DNA from: an uncultured Enterobacter sp.
GTDB taxonomy: Bacteria > Pseudomonadota > Gammaproteobacteria > Enterobacterales > Enterobacteriaceae
Length of the DNA stretch: 5,100 bases
Direction of reading: 5' to 3'
Assembly: GCA_946477805.1 (NCBI GenBank)
Contig: CAMKZP010000296.1
Location: 1 to 5,100 of the forward strand
The position numbers were made by a program, and so were the translations under genes. Below are positions 4,503 to 5,100 of this stretch, in pieces; positions within the stretch are counted from its first letter, which is position 1, and the number at the start of each line of letters is the position of its first letter. The notes under the pieces were generated by a model. That model saw only the letters and a program-made list of their open reading frames with translations. It had not been told where the DNA came from and did no database searches.

Positions 4503-5100
4503 CTATTTTTGGGGGCTCACCAATTCCTGCACCAGCGCGCTGCCTTCACGGATAAACACCGGGATAGTGTCAAGGGATGCCTGCACCCTGATTCGTTCGC
4601 CGCCTGGGTAGCGTTCACCGTCCAGCGCCACCCAGCTGTGTCCGCCCGGGAGCCAGACGTCGCGCTCGCGCTGCCCCGCATGCATGACCGGCGCAACGAG
4701 CAGATCCGGCCCAAACAGATACTGGTCTTCCGTTTCCCAGCTTTGCGTCTCCTGCGGGTAGTGCCAGAACAGGGGGCGCATCAGGGGATCGCCGTGCCGG
4801 TGGGCGTTCTCGTACAGGGCATCAATATACGGGCGCAGCGTTTCGCGCACCGAGAGCCAGCGCTTCATGATGGCGAAGTTCTCTTCGCCGTAGCTCCACA
4901 GCTCGTTCGGCGAGCCGCTGTTGCACTGGGGAATGCCGTCGCGATAGCGCTCCGGCGGCTGGATTTGCGGTTCACGGTAGCCGTGCATGCGCAGCACCGG
5001 GGTAAACACCGCCCACTGGAACCAGCGGATCAGCAGCTCGTGGAATGCCGGATCGTTAACGTTGCCGCCCTGAAAACCGCCGATGTCCGTGGTCCACCAC
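4503..5100 (-). CDS. Glycoside hydrolase family 31, C-terminal part (partial)
   Basis: The last 198 residues of a GH31 alpha-glycosidase; the gene continues beyond the right edge, so its start is not in the window. The reading frame is open to the edge and begins Trp-Trp-Thr-Thr-Asp-Ile-Gly-Gly-Phe, the conserved GH31 block that follows the acid/base region. Then comes WFQWAVFTPVLRMHG (26-40), whose RMHG is a conserved active-site segment, and MRPLFWHYP at the end of the barrel. YLFGPDLLVAPV and a beta-rich C-terminal part (VWLPGG, IPVFIREGSALVQ) follow. The nucleophile and acid/base residues lie outside the window. No long C-terminal extension is present after the proximal beta domain. Alpha-glucosidase and alpha-xylosidase activity cannot be separated from this fragment. 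It ends at TAG (4503-4505) and is likely terminated within the following spacer. Confidence 0.92.
   Translation of the reverse strand, partial: WWTTDIGGFQGGNVNDPAFHELLIRWFQWAVFTPVLRMHGYREPQIQPPERYRDGIPQCNSGSPNELWSYGEENFAIMKRWLSVRETLRPYIDALYENAHRHGDPLMRPLFWHYPQETQSWETEDQYLFGPDLLVAPVMHAGQRERDVWLPGGHSWVALDGERYPGGERIRVQASLDTIPVFIREGSALVQELVSPQK

Larger units (their letters stand above)
4433..4512. repeat. Nested inverted repeats in the yeaL / GH31 spacer
   Basis: Three sets of inverted repeats share one centre. The outer arms are CCAAAAATAG (4433-4442) and CTATTTTTGG (4503-4512), a perfect 10-bp match. The middle arms are AAGCCTG (4444-4450) and CAGGCTT (4480-4486), a perfect 7-bp match. The inner arms are GCTTAC (4450-4455) and GTGAGC (4471-4476), with one G-T wobble. 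The right outer arm contains the GH31 stop codon. ATAGTAA also recurs directly at 4439 and 4489. The arrangement fits a terminator with pairing A and T tracts, or a very small inverted-repeat element. Confidence 0.6.

Overview
The window looks like chromosomal DNA from an enterobacterium of the Enterobacter/Klebsiella/Leclercia type. This is inferred from GC-rich coding DNA, very close protein matches by recollection to E. coli YoaF, YeaO, NimT (YeaN), NimR (YeaM) and YeaL, and a gene order that parallels the E. coli yeaL-yeaM-yeaN-yeaO-yoaF segment. Species cannot be fixed from the sequence alone. The window is densely coding, with no gene-free stretch over 300 bases.

Layout, left to right. 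(1) 33-287 +: yoaF, a small DUF333 lipoprotein. (2) 367-678 +: an unrecognised 103-residue protein whose stop overlaps (3) 673-1017 -: yeaO, a DUF488 protein with a good promoter and Shine-Dalgarno just upstream. (4) 1169-1876 +: a stand-alone glutamine-amidotransferase-like protein resembling the C-terminal half of CTP synthase, closed by a strong bidirectional terminator. (5) 1911-3098 -: nimT, an MFS exporter, divergent from (6) 3198-3989 +: nimR, its AraC-family regulator. (7) 3973-4419 -: yeaL, a four-helix membrane protein overlapping the nimR 3' end. (8) 4503 to the window edge, -: the C-terminal part of a GH31 glycoside hydrolase.

Relative to E. coli K-12 as remembered, the backbone yeaL-nimR-nimT-yeaO-yoaF is kept. 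Two genes are added: the amidotransferase-like gene between yeaO and nimT, and the 103-residue gene between yeaO and yoaF. The GH31 gene beside yeaL also differs from K-12.

The only functional pair clearly supported is nimR/nimT, a regulator and the exporter it controls across a shared 99-bp spacer. The other genes look like independent transcription units, often convergent with overlapping ends. I see no RNA genes, CRISPR array, insertion sequence or obvious defence system. The points most worth a second look are the altered catalytic triad of the amidotransferase-like protein and the nested inverted repeats between yeaL and the GH31 gene.
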